Origin: a virus | Reading direction: 5' to 3' (one strand) | Length of the DNA: 25,162 nt | Virus record (IMG/VR): IMGVR_UViG_3300030746_000130 | Location: 1-25,162 of that record | Position numbers and translations under genes: made by a program | Shown: in pieces, positions 13,753-20,349 of the stretch | Layout of the letters: the number at the start of each line of letters is the position of its first letter | How positions within the stretch are numbered: position 1 is the first letter of the stretch | Notes under the pieces: generated by a model | Databases searched by the model: none | Seen by the model: the letters and a program-made list of their open reading frames with translations, nothing else | What the model was told of the DNA's origin: nothing

Positions 13753-15480
13753 CTACTGCATCATTGTCCAAGGCTGGAGACGTACTTGGCCGGCGCCTGC
13801 ATATTCAATGAACCCAGCAGACTTCATGCCGCTCAATGTGTTATTGAAATAGCCTCCACGTGCTTCTACCGCACCAGATAGTTCCTCTCGACTGAGAGAG
13901 TCTGGATAGTCCTTTACCAGCCTATGCATGATGCGTTCTGGTAAGCCGGTTCCAGCTTGGCGCACTACAGCCTGAAAGAAGTCTTTTGCATTTGCGGGGC
14001 GTTCGCAGCGTGGGGCGCGTGCCGTACCGTCTGAAGTGAGTGCAACCATGCCCGATGATCGGTACTCAACCAAACCTTCAGTCTTCATCTTAGAAAGAGT
14101 GTTGTTGAAGAACCCACCCCGAGCCTCTGCCCATGCACTTAGGACGTTGCGCGGAACCTCATGGCGGCCGATGGCGGCAAACTCAGCAAGGGAGCGCAGG
14201 ATGCGGTTGGGGAGAGCGCCTTCCTTGCCTAGCGGCGCATTGGAGGGTGCTGGAGCCTCGTATCTTGGCGTCTGAGAGATTGTGCGAGCGATGGCAGCTG
14301 AAGGGGCTACAGGGATATGCCGAATCGTCGGCAGCACCACATCCTGCCCAGCGCGCGCATTGGCAATGCACGTATCCATGTCATCAAGGAAACGCAGGAA
14401 CTTCTCAGCGCGGGTCTCTGCGACCGCAACGCGTTGCTCTAATTCGTCGACCCGGGCGGCCTTTTCCTCGAGTTCCTGTACGTGCTTCATCAATTCCATG
14501 TCGGGTTTGCCTCCCTTGGCAACTTCCTTTTCTAGTTCGGCGATACGCTTTTTTAGGAACTCCGGAGACTCCTCGCGTGTGCGTTGAACACTGGCGGCAA
14601 TCTCCTGCCCCAACTTCTCAATGTCTACCTTCGCCATCACCTTAGGCTCAATCCGGCGCTCCCCAGGCTTAGGGGTGGCGCCCGAGTTGAACGTGTTGCG
14701 CTTGCGAACATCAACGCGCTCCCCAAGGTTGAGAGGCGCAGAACAGAAAAATGCCGTTCCTACTGGAAGCCTAGGAAGTTCTGCCTCAACTACTTTGGCG
14801 AAAGGGATGTCGACTTCGCTCTTTATCCAATCCGTGGCCGCTTTGATATCTAGCGGGTGGCTCATTCGGAGCACGGTAAGAATATCGACTTGGGACAGCA
14901 CGTCTTTGTTCATGCTCGCCGGCCGCTGGGTGATCATCGTGAACCCGATGCCGCGGATGCCGCCCTGCTTGACCAGGCGCGAGACGGTCCCAAGACACTT
15001 GTTTTGAAGTAGTCCCAGGGGCTTCTGTGGCGCAAACGTGTCGGCTTCATCCATGAATAGGTGAACCGCCGTGCGATTCAACCGCAGCATCTCCGAAGAG
15101 AAGTCCATCACGAATTGAATCTGCTCCTCGGTGTGCAAGTTGCTGACGTCGAAGATTGCGGAGAATCCCTGCTCAATGAAGGCTCTTGCCATAGCTTTGC
15201 CTGCGCGTGGATCCAGCGGCGCATCTGAGTGATCTCCCCCAAATACGACAATGGGATATCCCTCACCCTCACCATTCGCAGAGGATCGCAATCCCCACCA
15301 TGCTGCGGTGGGGTCGAAAACGCCAATCTGCTGCCCAGCTTTGAGAAGTTCCTCAGCTTCTACGCTGGCGGTATAGCTCTTGCCACTACGTTTCCGCGCG
15401 AGGATAGCTTGGGTCGACGTTACGAGGTCCACCGCAAGCTTGAACAGGTGCCCGTCGCTCTTCTTACCGATATTCAGCAT
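13753..15480 (-). CDS. HerA/DUF87-like ATPase with coiled coil and two winged helices
   Basis: ATG 15480 overlaps the upstream stop (TAATG) and follows GGAGAGGG, giving 575 residues. Walker A is 'ARKRSGKS' (28-35), with Ala in place of the first Gly. Walker B is 'HLFMDEAD' (140-147), and 'MITQRPASM' (182-190) is the sensor typical of HerA-type ATPases. A coiled coil spans about 305-365. The C-terminus holds two related winged-helix repeats at 423-482 and 513-569, each with 'ARGG[FY]FNNTLS' and a 'GLVEY/GFIEY' wing. It would be a DNA-bound motor in recombination or packaging, acting with the YqaJ and ERF products just upstream. Transfer-type ATPase is an alternative reading. Confidence 0.8.
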   Translation of the reverse strand: MLNIGKKSDGHLFKLAVDLVTSTQAILARKRSGKSYTASVEAEELLKAGQQIGVFDPTAAWWGLRSSANGEGEGYPIVVFGGDHSDAPLDPRAGKAMARAFIEQGFSAIFDVSNLHTEEQIQFVMDFSSEMLRLNRTAVHLFMDEADTFAPQKPLGLLQNKCLGTVSRLVKQGGIRGIGFTMITQRPASMNKDVLSQVDILTVLRMSHPLDIKAATDWIKSEVDIPFAKVVEAELPRLPVGTAFFCSAPLNLGERVDVRKRNTFNSGATPKPGERRIEPKVMAKVDIEKLGQEIAASVQRTREESPEFLKKRIAELEKEVAKGGKPDMELMKHVQELEEKAARVDELEQRVAVAETRAEKFLRFLDDMDTCIANARAGQDVVLPTIRHIPVAPSAAIARTISQTPRYEAPAPSNAPLGKEGALPNRILRSLAEFAAIGRHEVPRNVLSAWAEARGGFFNNTLSKMKTEGLVEYRSSGMVALTSDGTARAPRCERPANAKDFFQAVVRQAGTGLPERIMHRLVKDYPDSLSREELSGAVEARGGYFNNTLSGMKSAGFIEYAGAGQVRLQPWTMMQ

Positions 15481-16205
15481 TACCCTCTCCAATTTGGATC
15501 GCAGGCTCGTATGTCGTCGTCGGTGATTCCCAGTTCTGGGTCTATCTCTTGAGGCTTTGGCTTGGGTGCGAAAAGATCAGGATTCAACTTTTCCAGCTTC
15601 ATTAGCAATTCCAAAACTTCGCCAAGGAAGACATTCACACCGGCCTCAATCTCTGCGATGCGCTTCTCATCTCTAGGTAATCGTGCAATGAATAGTTGGT
15701 GGCGTAGTGGCAGCCGGTCGTCAAAAGACGTGAAGTCGCACCACTCGCGCTCTGAGCACACTATCTCCGCGTAGCACTGATCCCGATGCTCTTCTGGAAC
15801 CACACCGTCTAGCATCCATTGGATATGCTTTTGGGTCGTGGGGCATTTTCCCTCCCAGACGCCATCCTCGCTAATCAATCCGTCCGGCGAAGCCATGAAC
15901 CTAGTGATGGTGGGGTGCACCGCAATTCCTACTTGCTCCACAGAATTACCCGTTTTGACTTCGTAGGCAGCGCGCGCATACTTCTCAGTGACGATGCCGT
16001 GTTCCATCGCTGGGGTTACGTAATGTTCCACCGCAAAGCCGGTAAGTATCTCGCTAACCGTGTCGATCAGGTATTTCTTTCGCTTTTCAGACGGCTGCCC
16101 ATTCTTTAGGAAGTCCATCACATCCTTGATGCGGGATCCAGTGCACTGGCCAACCCGCATCTCCAGCCACTCAGCTGTACCCTGCTGCACATTTATCAGA
16201 CTCAT
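15480..16205 (-). CDS. YqaJ-type viral recombinase exonuclease
   Basis: The 241-residue product matches the YqaJ/lambda-exonuclease nuclease fold: 'QGTAEWLEMRVGQCTGS' (8-24), 'MEHGIVTEKYARAAYE' (67-82), 'MASPDGL' with D108, and 'VWEGKCP' with E118 and K120, then 'DFTSFDDRLP'. These give the metal-binding D-(x)n-E-x-K centre. It would resect DNA ends 5' to 3' so that the ERF protein can anneal the exposed strands. It overlaps the ERF gene by four bases (ATGA) and the ATPase gene by one. Length is normal for the family. Confidence 0.9.
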   Translation of the reverse strand: MSLINVQQGTAEWLEMRVGQCTGSRIKDVMDFLKNGQPSEKRKKYLIDTVSEILTGFAVEHYVTPAMEHGIVTEKYARAAYEVKTGNSVEQVGIAVHPTITRFMASPDGLISEDGVWEGKCPTTQKHIQWMLDGVVPEEHRDQCYAEIVCSEREWCDFTSFDDRLPLRHQLFIARLPRDEKRIAEIEAGVNVFLGEVLELLMKLEKLNPDLFAPKPKPQEIDPELGITDDDIRACDPNWRG

Positions 16206-16945
16206 GAAAGTTCTGCCTTTCGCTTGTCTTTGATTTCAAGGAAACTTGCCATCGCATGCTTGTCCCCCATTGCTTGAGCCTTTTTATAGGCTTCGATGTA
16301 GACGCGCTGTAGAGATGCAAGAGTATCTGCGTTTTCTATGGCATCGCGATACTCAAGGTACTCCATCTCCACAAGCCCTGGACCGCTTGGTGTATTGCCG
16401 TCCGTATCATCCTCGCCCACTGCTACATTGAAAATCATCTTTAGCAGATAGCGCATGCCGTAAGAAGTTGCCGCGCCAGAGGCATGCGTCTTGGTCATGA
16501 CATCGCCACCTTTAGCGCCTTTACCATCGTTCGGCATGTCTTTTTGGTACATCTTGCTATAGCCACCGTGGGTGACTTCGCAGAGCACGCGTTCATGATC
16601 TGGAAGTGGGCAGTCGGCCGTGTTGAAGGAAAGGGCAAATCCTTCTTTGGAATAAATTGGCCGCAAAGCTCTATCCAATTTGGCGTAGGATGCATACTTG
16701 CTCTTTGTCTGCGGATTGTTCATGTCTGCCCGAATAGGTGTCATTGCCGACTGCGCCCTTTGCATGGCATCGTTGAACTCAATCTTGTCCTGGTACACCA
16801 TCATCTCCCGTTGTTGGGCGAGGATGCGGTCTACCACCTCAAGTGCCGCGCCATGTTCGATGGCGACCATGAAAGCGCGGCTAAGCATCTCCATGGGCGT
16901 GATAGCCGTCTCGCGTGGTGGAGATACTTCCAGTTCAGTGCTCAC
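16202..16945 (-). CDS. erf: ERF-family single-strand annealing protein
   Basis: GTG 16945 is preferred: AAGGAG lies six bases upstream and the codon overlaps the stop of the preceding small gene (GTGA). The 247-residue product has the ERF core 'EFNDAMQRAQSAMTPIRAD', 'NNPQTKSKYASYAKLDRALR' and 'IYSKEGFALSFNTA', followed by 'SYGMRYLLKMIFNVAVGEDD'. It would coat and anneal single-stranded DNA in phage recombination together with the adjacent exonuclease. The C-terminal 50 residues are a charged helical tail, as usual. Confidence 0.92.
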   Translation of the reverse strand: MSTELEVSPPRETAITPMEMLSRAFMVAIEHGAALEVVDRILAQQREMMVYQDKIEFNDAMQRAQSAMTPIRADMNNPQTKSKYASYAKLDRALRPIYSKEGFALSFNTADCPLPDHERVLCEVTHGGYSKMYQKDMPNDGKGAKGGDVMTKTHASGAATSYGMRYLLKMIFNVAVGEDDTDGNTPSGPGLVEMEYLEYRDAIENADTLASLQRVYIEAYKKAQAMGDKHAMASFLEIKDKRKAELS

Positions 16946-17106
16946 TTTGACTCCTTCGGAAAGCACCGCGCACGAACCTCAGCGGCGATGGTTGGCAACT
17001 TAGTTTCGGACAGCGCTTTCTTCTCTGCAACAGAGAAGCGCGCAAAGACTACCTCGGTAAGCTGAGACTTTGGTCGGCCGACCTTCTTTTTCTTAGCGGT
17101 AGTCAT
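16942..17106 (-). CDS. Small basic DNA-binding-like protein (AT-hook/RHH-like)
   Basis: This 54-residue gene starts at ATG 17106 with AAGGGA upstream, and its stop overlaps the ERF start. The N-terminus 'KKKKVGRPKSQ' contains the GRP core of an AT-hook. The remainder ('TEVVFARFSVAEKKALSETK', then 'PTIAAEVRARC') could fold as strand-helix-helix, like ribbon-helix-helix proteins. A DNA-binding regulator or recombination accessory is plausible. It overlaps the upstream membrane-protein gene by 14 bases. The call rests on length, coupling and composition. Confidence 0.55.
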   Translation of the reverse strand: MTTAKKKKVGRPKSQLTEVVFARFSVAEKKALSETKLPTIAAEVRARCFPKESK

Positions 17107-17248
17107 CGCGTCCCTTCTTCATGGGCACCTGGTAGCGGTTGTTTTCCAGTTTTTCGTGCACGATTGAGGCAATAACCACTGCCACGCAAAAGTGCACGAA
17201 TATTGCCGCCGCCGGGTTGCCATGCCAAAACATCCAATAATATTTCAC
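17093..17248 (-). CDS. 51-residue single-pass membrane protein
   Basis: GTG 17248 has an excellent AGGAGG (17260-17255) seven bases upstream, which overlaps the previous stop. The product has an aromatic start 'VKYYWMFWHGNP', a hydrophobic helix over about residues 13-30 ('AAIFVHFCVAVVIASIV') and a charged tail ('HEKLENNRYQVPMKKGRDDY'). One span with the C-terminus charged. It may be a superinfection or membrane-accessory protein; nothing specific is recognised. Confidence 0.6.
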   Translation of the reverse strand: MKYYWMFWHGNPAAAIFVHFCVAVVIASIVHEKLENNRYQVPMKKGRDDYR

Positions 17249-17258
17249 TCGAACCCTC

Positions 17259-17510
17259 CTAGATCAATTTCGCAACTTCTTCAATCCCATCGAGCTTGGC
17301 CTCAAACTCTGTCTTGCGAAGATCAATGGTCTCCAACTCCGGTGCGTTCTCATACCAGTGCTTTTGGATACTAGCGTAGGTCTCGACTACATCCTTGACC
17401 TCTTCGCGGGCGCGCTCTTGGCCGATCCGCACACCGTTGATCCAGATAACCCGGCCCGATATTGCAGCACCAGCGGTGAAGCCTACGGTGATGAGGATTG
17501 TCCCGATCAT
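17259..17510 (-). CDS. 83-residue membrane-anchored helical protein
   Basis: ATG 17510 overlaps the upstream stop (ATGA) and is preferred over the in-frame start at 17543. The product has an N-terminal membrane segment 'IGTILITVGFTAGAAISG' and a long charged helix, with 'ERAREEVKDVVETYASIQKH' and 'KTEFEAKLDGIEEVAKL'. It resembles a membrane-tethered coiled coil. Function is unknown. Confidence 0.62.
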   Translation of the reverse strand: MIGTILITVGFTAGAAISGRVIWINGVRIGQERAREEVKDVVETYASIQKHWYENAPELETIDLRKTEFEAKLDGIEEVAKLI

Positions 17511-17839
17511 GCAAGCTTCTCCGCAGCGCACTGCGTGTTCCACAGCTCGCCGTCAATGACAACCACGCTATCCTTTGTGCGCCACTCCCATACGCCGGTG
17601 TGCTCCAGGTCGAGCTCATCTTCGCCGCAACCGCAAGTGATCAGTGGTGCGCCGCCGATGATGTGCTCTTCGCACACGATCAGCTCGCCGAGGGGAGTAT
17701 CGACCGTGGCAAAGGTATCCTCGTCCAGGTCGATGTGCCGGTGACCGCATTTGTTGGCATAGAGGCACGGTTTAGATAGGTCGCTGGGGCTGTACTCTGC
17801 GGGGGTTTCGCGGGTCTCGGAGTGGAGTTGGTGTCTCAC
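17507..17839 (-). CDS. Hypothetical 110-residue Cys/His-containing protein
   Basis: GTG 17839 overlaps the preceding stop (GTGA). The product contains 'PCLYANKCGHRHIDLDEDTF', 'CEEHIIGGAPLITCGCGEDE' and a C-terminal 'WNTQCAAEKLA'. The Cys and His residues could bind one metal. Beta-rich and acidic overall; no family recognised. Confidence 0.6.
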   Translation of the reverse strand: MRHQLHSETRETPAEYSPSDLSKPCLYANKCGHRHIDLDEDTFATVDTPLGELIVCEEHIIGGAPLITCGCGEDELDLEHTGVWEWRTKDSVVVIDGELWNTQCAAEKLA

Positions 17840-18198
17840 AGTTCACCTACCTTCTCAAGGATTGCGCGGATGCGCGTGACGTGCTCTCCCATCCATAGAA
17901 CCCGAGAATCTTCCGCGCCATCGTAGCGATTGTCCAACTCGTCAAAAATTTCTTTTAGCGCACTTATCATTTCAGGGATGGGCGATTGATCTTCGGGACT
18001 CGCCTGCCACCTGAAGGATTCTGAAGAAAACTCCATACGGCTATGCGTGCGATATTCCTCAGACATGCTTGGGTCAAAGTGATCGAAGTGGATAATGTCA
18101 CCGTCGATCGCCACAACCCTAAAACACAACGGAGCGCGACCCTTTACCGGGTATTCGCCACCTACTCGAATCGGCCATGCTGCAGTTTCAGTTGCCAT
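17836..18198 (-). CDS. Hypothetical 120-residue protein
   Basis: GGGAGG lies four bases before the ATG and follows closely on the previous gene's stop. The first half is beta-rich ('RVVAIDGDIIHFDHFDP'), perhaps a small barrel; the second half is helical ('PEMISALKEIFDELDNRY', 'GEHVTRIRAILEKVGEL'). No signal peptide or catalytic motif was seen. Confidence 0.62.
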   Translation of the reverse strand: MATETAAWPIRVGGEYPVKGRAPLCFRVVAIDGDIIHFDHFDPSMSEEYRTHSRMEFSSESFRWQASPEDQSPIPEMISALKEIFDELDNRYDGAEDSRVLWMGEHVTRIRAILEKVGEL

Positions 18199-18207
18199 AA
18201 ATCCTCC

Positions 18208-18384
18208 CTAGTTTGTTGCTGGAATCGGTTCGAGCCTTACAGGATGCGCCCAAACCAGTCTGCCGTCGCTGTCATGCCGAACGAGTACATCTCCAAACAC
18301 TGCATCGATCCGACCTGTCACTACGATGCAATCGAACTTGCTGCCGTTTGGTGCGGTATAGCGCATTGGCATATTTGGGATCAT
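18208..18384 (-). CDS. 58-residue beta-rich small protein
   Basis: ATG 18384 overlaps the upstream stop (ATGA at 18384-18381). The product contains 'MRYTAPNGSKFDCIVVTGRI', then 'DVLVRHDSDGRLVWAHPVRL', a compact beta pattern like a small SH3 or Tudor-like barrel. The stop at 18210-18208 touches the Shine-Dalgarno of the next gene. Coupling at both ends supports a real gene. Confidence 0.6.
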   Translation of the reverse strand: MIPNMPMRYTAPNGSKFDCIVVTGRIDAVFGDVLVRHDSDGRLVWAHPVRLEPIPATN

Positions 18385-18542
18385 GCCGCCATCGTCCAGC
18401 GTGTAACGATTTTCAGGCGGCGCTGCATCCTACGAGTAATCGCCCTGTATTTCGCACGCGGTTGGCGCTTTGCCTCAATAAGTGCAATCTTCGGCTTGTG
18501 CGGCTGAAAGACGTAAGGCGAAGCTACATTCGGACTTGCCAT
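18381..18542 (-). CDS. 53-residue basic protein
   Basis: ATG 18542 shares a base with the upstream stop (TGATG) and has AAGGAG six bases upstream. The product is strongly basic in its second half ('KRQPRAKYRAITRRMQRRLK'), with an unstructured Pro-containing start ('ASPNVASPYVFQPHKPK'). Nucleic-acid or ribosome binding is possible. No family is recognised. Confidence 0.5.
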   Translation of the reverse strand: MASPNVASPYVFQPHKPKIALIEAKRQPRAKYRAITRRMQRRLKIVTRWTMAA

Positions 18543-18712
18543 CACAACTCCTTCAAGGTTCCGTATCGCTGACATGTTGGCTTTGTGCATCTCGAGGGCT
18601 TACCATCTCTCCCCGCTACCCTCTCCCCACATGCTGTGCATTGATAAGCAACCCATGGGCGGAGAGGAACCTTTGGCGCAAGCCTAAGCTGCTTACCAGG
18701 AGAAGTTCGCAT
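18542..18712 (-). CDS. Small zinc-ribbon protein
   Basis: The 56-residue product (ATG 18712) carries 'YQCTACGERVAGRDGKPSRC' followed by 'TKPTCQRYG', a four-Cys zinc ribbon. Its 5' end overlaps the upstream membrane-protein gene by 20 bases and no strong ribosome site is seen, so coupling is likely; the in-frame start further upstream at 18766 is not excluded. Confidence 0.5.
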   Translation of the reverse strand: MRTSPGKQLRLAPKVPLRPWVAYQCTACGERVAGRDGKPSRCTKPTCQRYGTLKEL

Positions 18713-18830
18713 AGCCAGAGAAGATCGGGCCAAGGCTGTAATCCAGAATGCCAGAGACGACCGCAAGCACTACGCCGCAGATCATGATGATGGGGAAATT
18801 GTCGTTGTAGAAGTTCCGAAGGTTGGTCAT
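18693..18830 (-). CDS. 45-residue membrane protein, first gene of the leftward operon
   Basis: ATG 18830 has GAGGG eight bases upstream and is the first start after the divergent control region. The product has a polar start 'MTNLRNFYNDNFP', a hydrophobic helix 'IIMICGVVLAVVSGILDY' and an aromatic tail ending in ANFSW. One membrane span. As the first gene of an apparently early operon it could act at the host membrane, but nothing more can be said. Confidence 0.55.
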   Translation of the reverse strand: MTNLRNFYNDNFPIIMICGVVLAVVSGILDYSLGPIFSGYANFSW

Positions 18831-18869
18831 TTGTTGGGCCCTCACGCCCGCTGTTTCGATGTTGAAGCT

Positions 18870-18899
18870 ACTCTAATCCTTTCGCTTGCAAAAATGCAA
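18870..18899 (-). promoter_or_regulatory. Candidate leftward promoter
   Basis: On the minus strand TTGCAT (18899-18894) is followed after 18 bases by TAGAGT (18875-18870). The -35 matches TTGACA at four of six positions and the -10 matches TATAAT at four of six, so it is weak by consensus. Position ahead of the leftward operon and overlap with the inverted repeat make it plausible. Confidence 0.3.
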
Positions 18900-18900
18900 G
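18885..18900. promoter_or_regulatory. Perfect inverted repeat, candidate operator
   Basis: CTTGCA and TGCAAG flank AAAA, a perfect 6-4-6 palindrome placed in the only divergent intergenic region of the window. It overlaps the candidate leftward -35 box. This is where a repressor controlling both arms would be expected to bind; no repressor gene is identified in the window. Confidence 0.45.
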
Positions 18901-18921
18901 AGAAATTATCAACTATTTTCG

Positions 18922-18930
18922 TGCTATGTT
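18922..18930 (+). promoter_or_regulatory. Candidate rightward extended -10 promoter element
   Basis: TGCTATGTT fits an extended -10 (TGnTATnnT). No good -35 is present at the usual distance, as is allowed for extended -10 promoters. Transcription would begin near 18937, at the start of the structured leader that precedes the rightward operon. Confidence 0.35.
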
Positions 18931-18933
18931 GAA

Positions 18934-19035
18934 CACGTCCCCTAGCGGCGCCTCACACGCGGCTGGGGGCTTACTATTTCACTTGCTAAATGGGTGGGTA
19001 TGGTGCATAGTTAGGCATCCTGTGAGGAGGACTGC
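18934..19035 (+). ncRNA. Structured leader 1: hairpin whose loop pairs with the Shine-Dalgarno
   Basis: CCCC-T-AGC (18939-18946) can pair with GCT-GGGG (18962-18968), with one bulged T. The enclosed loop contains CCTCACA (18951-18957), an exact complement of TGTGAGG (19021-19027). That downstream partner includes the first bases of the GAGGAGG ribosome site for the gene at 19036. The result would be a pseudoknot that hides the start site. The 5' end shares a CACGT(N4)TAGYGGYGC motif with leader 2. Seen by eye only; no folding calculation was done. Confidence 0.35.
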
Positions 19036-19260
19036 ATGACCTGCTCTGATTTACTCATACGCGTTATAGAGGCTGGACCGCAAGGTTTACGCCGCGACCT
19101 AATATCCGACCTTCCAACCCTCGAATACCTTCAGAATCTAAAACTTGTGACTGATACCTGCATTCCGTACTGGGCTGGGCCTCGCATATTTGTGCGCGCA
19201 GAGAGAACCGGCCATTATGGCGTTATTGAGAATATTTCATCTTGGAGGAGTTGTCGGTGA
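19036..19260 (+). CDS. Hypothetical 74-residue protein, first gene of the rightward operon
   Basis: GAGGAGG (19024-19030) serves the ATG. The product starts 'MTCSDLLIRVIEAGPQGLRR' and has 'PTLEYLQNLKLVTDT', a helix-turn-helix-like or small winged-helix pattern, followed by a beta part ('PRIFVRAERTGHYGVIE'). A DNA-binding regulator is possible given its position at the control region, but the match is weak. Confidence 0.55.
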   Translation: MTCSDLLIRVIEAGPQGLRRDLISDLPTLEYLQNLKLVTDTCIPYWAGPRIFVRAERTGHYGVIENISSWRSCR

Positions 19261-19616
19261 GCGGCGTAAAAGTCTACCGAGATGGGCGGGAATGTTGCCA
19301 AGATAACGCTGCTGGCCGCAGAGAGTACAAAGCGCGCATAGCCCTCATGTGGGAGCGTCAGCTAGGCTTATGCGCTATTTGCAGACGTGCAATAGCTCTT
19401 GAGGAAGCCACGTACGAGCACGCAATCCCTAGGGGACATGGTGGCGGAAACCGCAATGATGCCTGCAATTTTCCCGATGGGCGCTGGCGGAATGCAGCAA
19501 CGTGCTGGAAATGCAACTCAGCCAAGGGTTCAAAGCGGTATGAGTGGGTGGACAGCTGCTTCGTGCCCATCGGATCAAAGATTGTGTTTGGAAACGAGGA
19601 TCAACCATGGCTGTAG
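19257..19616 (+). CDS. HNH endonuclease
   Basis: GTG 19257 overlaps the previous stop (GTGA) and has GGAGGAG upstream. The 119-residue product has 'LCAICRRAIALEEATYEH' then 'PRGHGGGNRNDACNF' and 'ATCWKCNSAKGSKRY': two Cys pairs around the EH...HGGG...N core of an HNH nuclease. It could be a homing enzyme or a phage DNA-processing nuclease. Unlike the pair at 9514-10574 it is tightly coupled with its neighbours, which favours a phage role. Confidence 0.78.
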   Translation: MSGVKVYRDGRECCQDNAAGRREYKARIALMWERQLGLCAICRRAIALEEATYEHAIPRGHGGGNRNDACNFPDGRWRNAATCWKCNSAKGSKRYEWVDSCFVPIGSKIVFGNEDQPWL

Positions 19617-19900
19617 ACCTGTTTATCCCACCTGCTGGTGCAATGCAGTTTGAGCTAATCCCGAACGGCATCGACGATTCACCGAGAGCCGCGCTCCAGT
19701 GGGCGGATAAAGAGTGTGATGTTATCTGGGTGCACATGCCGCCTCTATCGAATCCTCGGTGCAGTTGCCCGGTCGCTTACAGTGTGGTGCTTGAGTCGCT
19801 TCCATCCCGCATGAGAGCTATTGCGGAGATGAAGATGCGCGCGTGCAGCAATGCTTCGCGAATCCTGGTCTGCAATTGTATGGGCCGACTGATTGAATAA
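19607..19900 (+). CDS. Hypothetical 97-residue Cys-containing protein
   Basis: ATG 19607 overlaps the HNH gene by ten bases. The product contains 'DLFIPPAGAMQFELIPNGID', 'SPRAALQWADKECDVIWVHM' and two Cys pairs, 'PRCSCPVAY' and 'LVCNCMG', which may bind metal. No known family. The gene is followed by an unusually long 128-base gap holding a structured leader. Confidence 0.55.
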   Translation: MAVDLFIPPAGAMQFELIPNGIDDSPRAALQWADKECDVIWVHMPPLSNPRCSCPVAYSVVLESLPSRMRAIAEMKMRACSNASRILVCNCMGRLIE

Positions 19901-19922
19901 TTCTCTTGCTCTCTAAGGCAAC

Positions 19923-20028
19923 CACGTGCAATAGTGGTGCATCGTCCGCCAAGGTCGATTACTGCGTAGCGGCTGGGAGAACTCGAAGGCTCCCGGCCCT
20001 CGCTTGCTCTACTTCGAGAGAGGAAGAT
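19923..20028 (+). ncRNA. Structured leader 2: compact H-type pseudoknot next to the Shine-Dalgarno
   Basis: GGCTGGGAG (19971-19979) pairs with CTCCCGGCC (19990-19998), nine pairs with one G-T. The loop between them contains CTCGAAG (19982-19988), an exact complement of CTTCGAG (20012-20018). This gives stem 1 of 9, a 2-base loop, stem 2 of 7, a 1-base junction and a 13-base loop, classic H-type geometry. Stem 2 ends at the base before AGAGGA (20019-20024), the ribosome site for ATG 20029. The 5' part carries CACGT(N4)TAGTGGTGC, similar to leader 1. A regulatory RNA or riboswitch-like element is suspected. Confidence 0.45.
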
Positions 20029-20349
20029 ATGCCTAAGCCCCGCAAGAGTCCAGAGGACGTGTGCATTGAGTACGCCATAGCCGCAGAAGCTGTGCGGGAA
20101 CAAACTCGCATTATCCGAGCAAATCGCTGTACTGTTGCTGACCGACCATCCGAGCGCAGTTATACCGAAGGGTCAATGACGCCCTGCTTTGACGACGAGG
20201 GGCTAGACCGGGATGAATGGTGCGAGGCCTGTAAGGTGCGCGAGATAGCCGTAGCAGCCCGCAAGCCAGCCCGCCAGCGCATCAAGACCGCCAAGCGCAG
20301 CATAGAGGCCGTGGGGAAGCGCCTGAACGCGGAGGTGAGCCATGTCTAA
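20029..20349 (+). CDS. Hypothetical 106-residue protein
   Basis: ATG 20029 follows AGAGGA; the longer in-frame reading upstream runs through the structured leader and is rejected. The product has 'SPEDVCIEYAIAAEAVREQT', a middle Cys pair in 'EWCEACKVRE', and a basic helical C-terminus ('PARQRIKTAKRSIEAVGKRL'). Possibly nucleic-acid binding. Its level may be set by leader 2. Confidence 0.6.
   Translation: MPKPRKSPEDVCIEYAIAAEAVREQTRIIRANRCTVADRPSERSYTEGSMTPCFDDEGLDRDEWCEACKVREIAVAARKPARQRIKTAKRSIEAVGKRLNAEVSHV

Noticed and set aside
16484-17065. A 193-codon plus-strand frame opposite the ERF gene
   Set aside because: The ERF reading carries a clear family signature and four-base overlaps with both neighbours; the opposite frame shows only His/Cys-rich shadow sequence.
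19923-20028. Leader 2 considered as a tRNA or tRNA-like gene
   Set aside because: No T-loop consensus, no acceptor stem and no cloverleaf pairing were found; the pairing present is an H-type pseudoknot.
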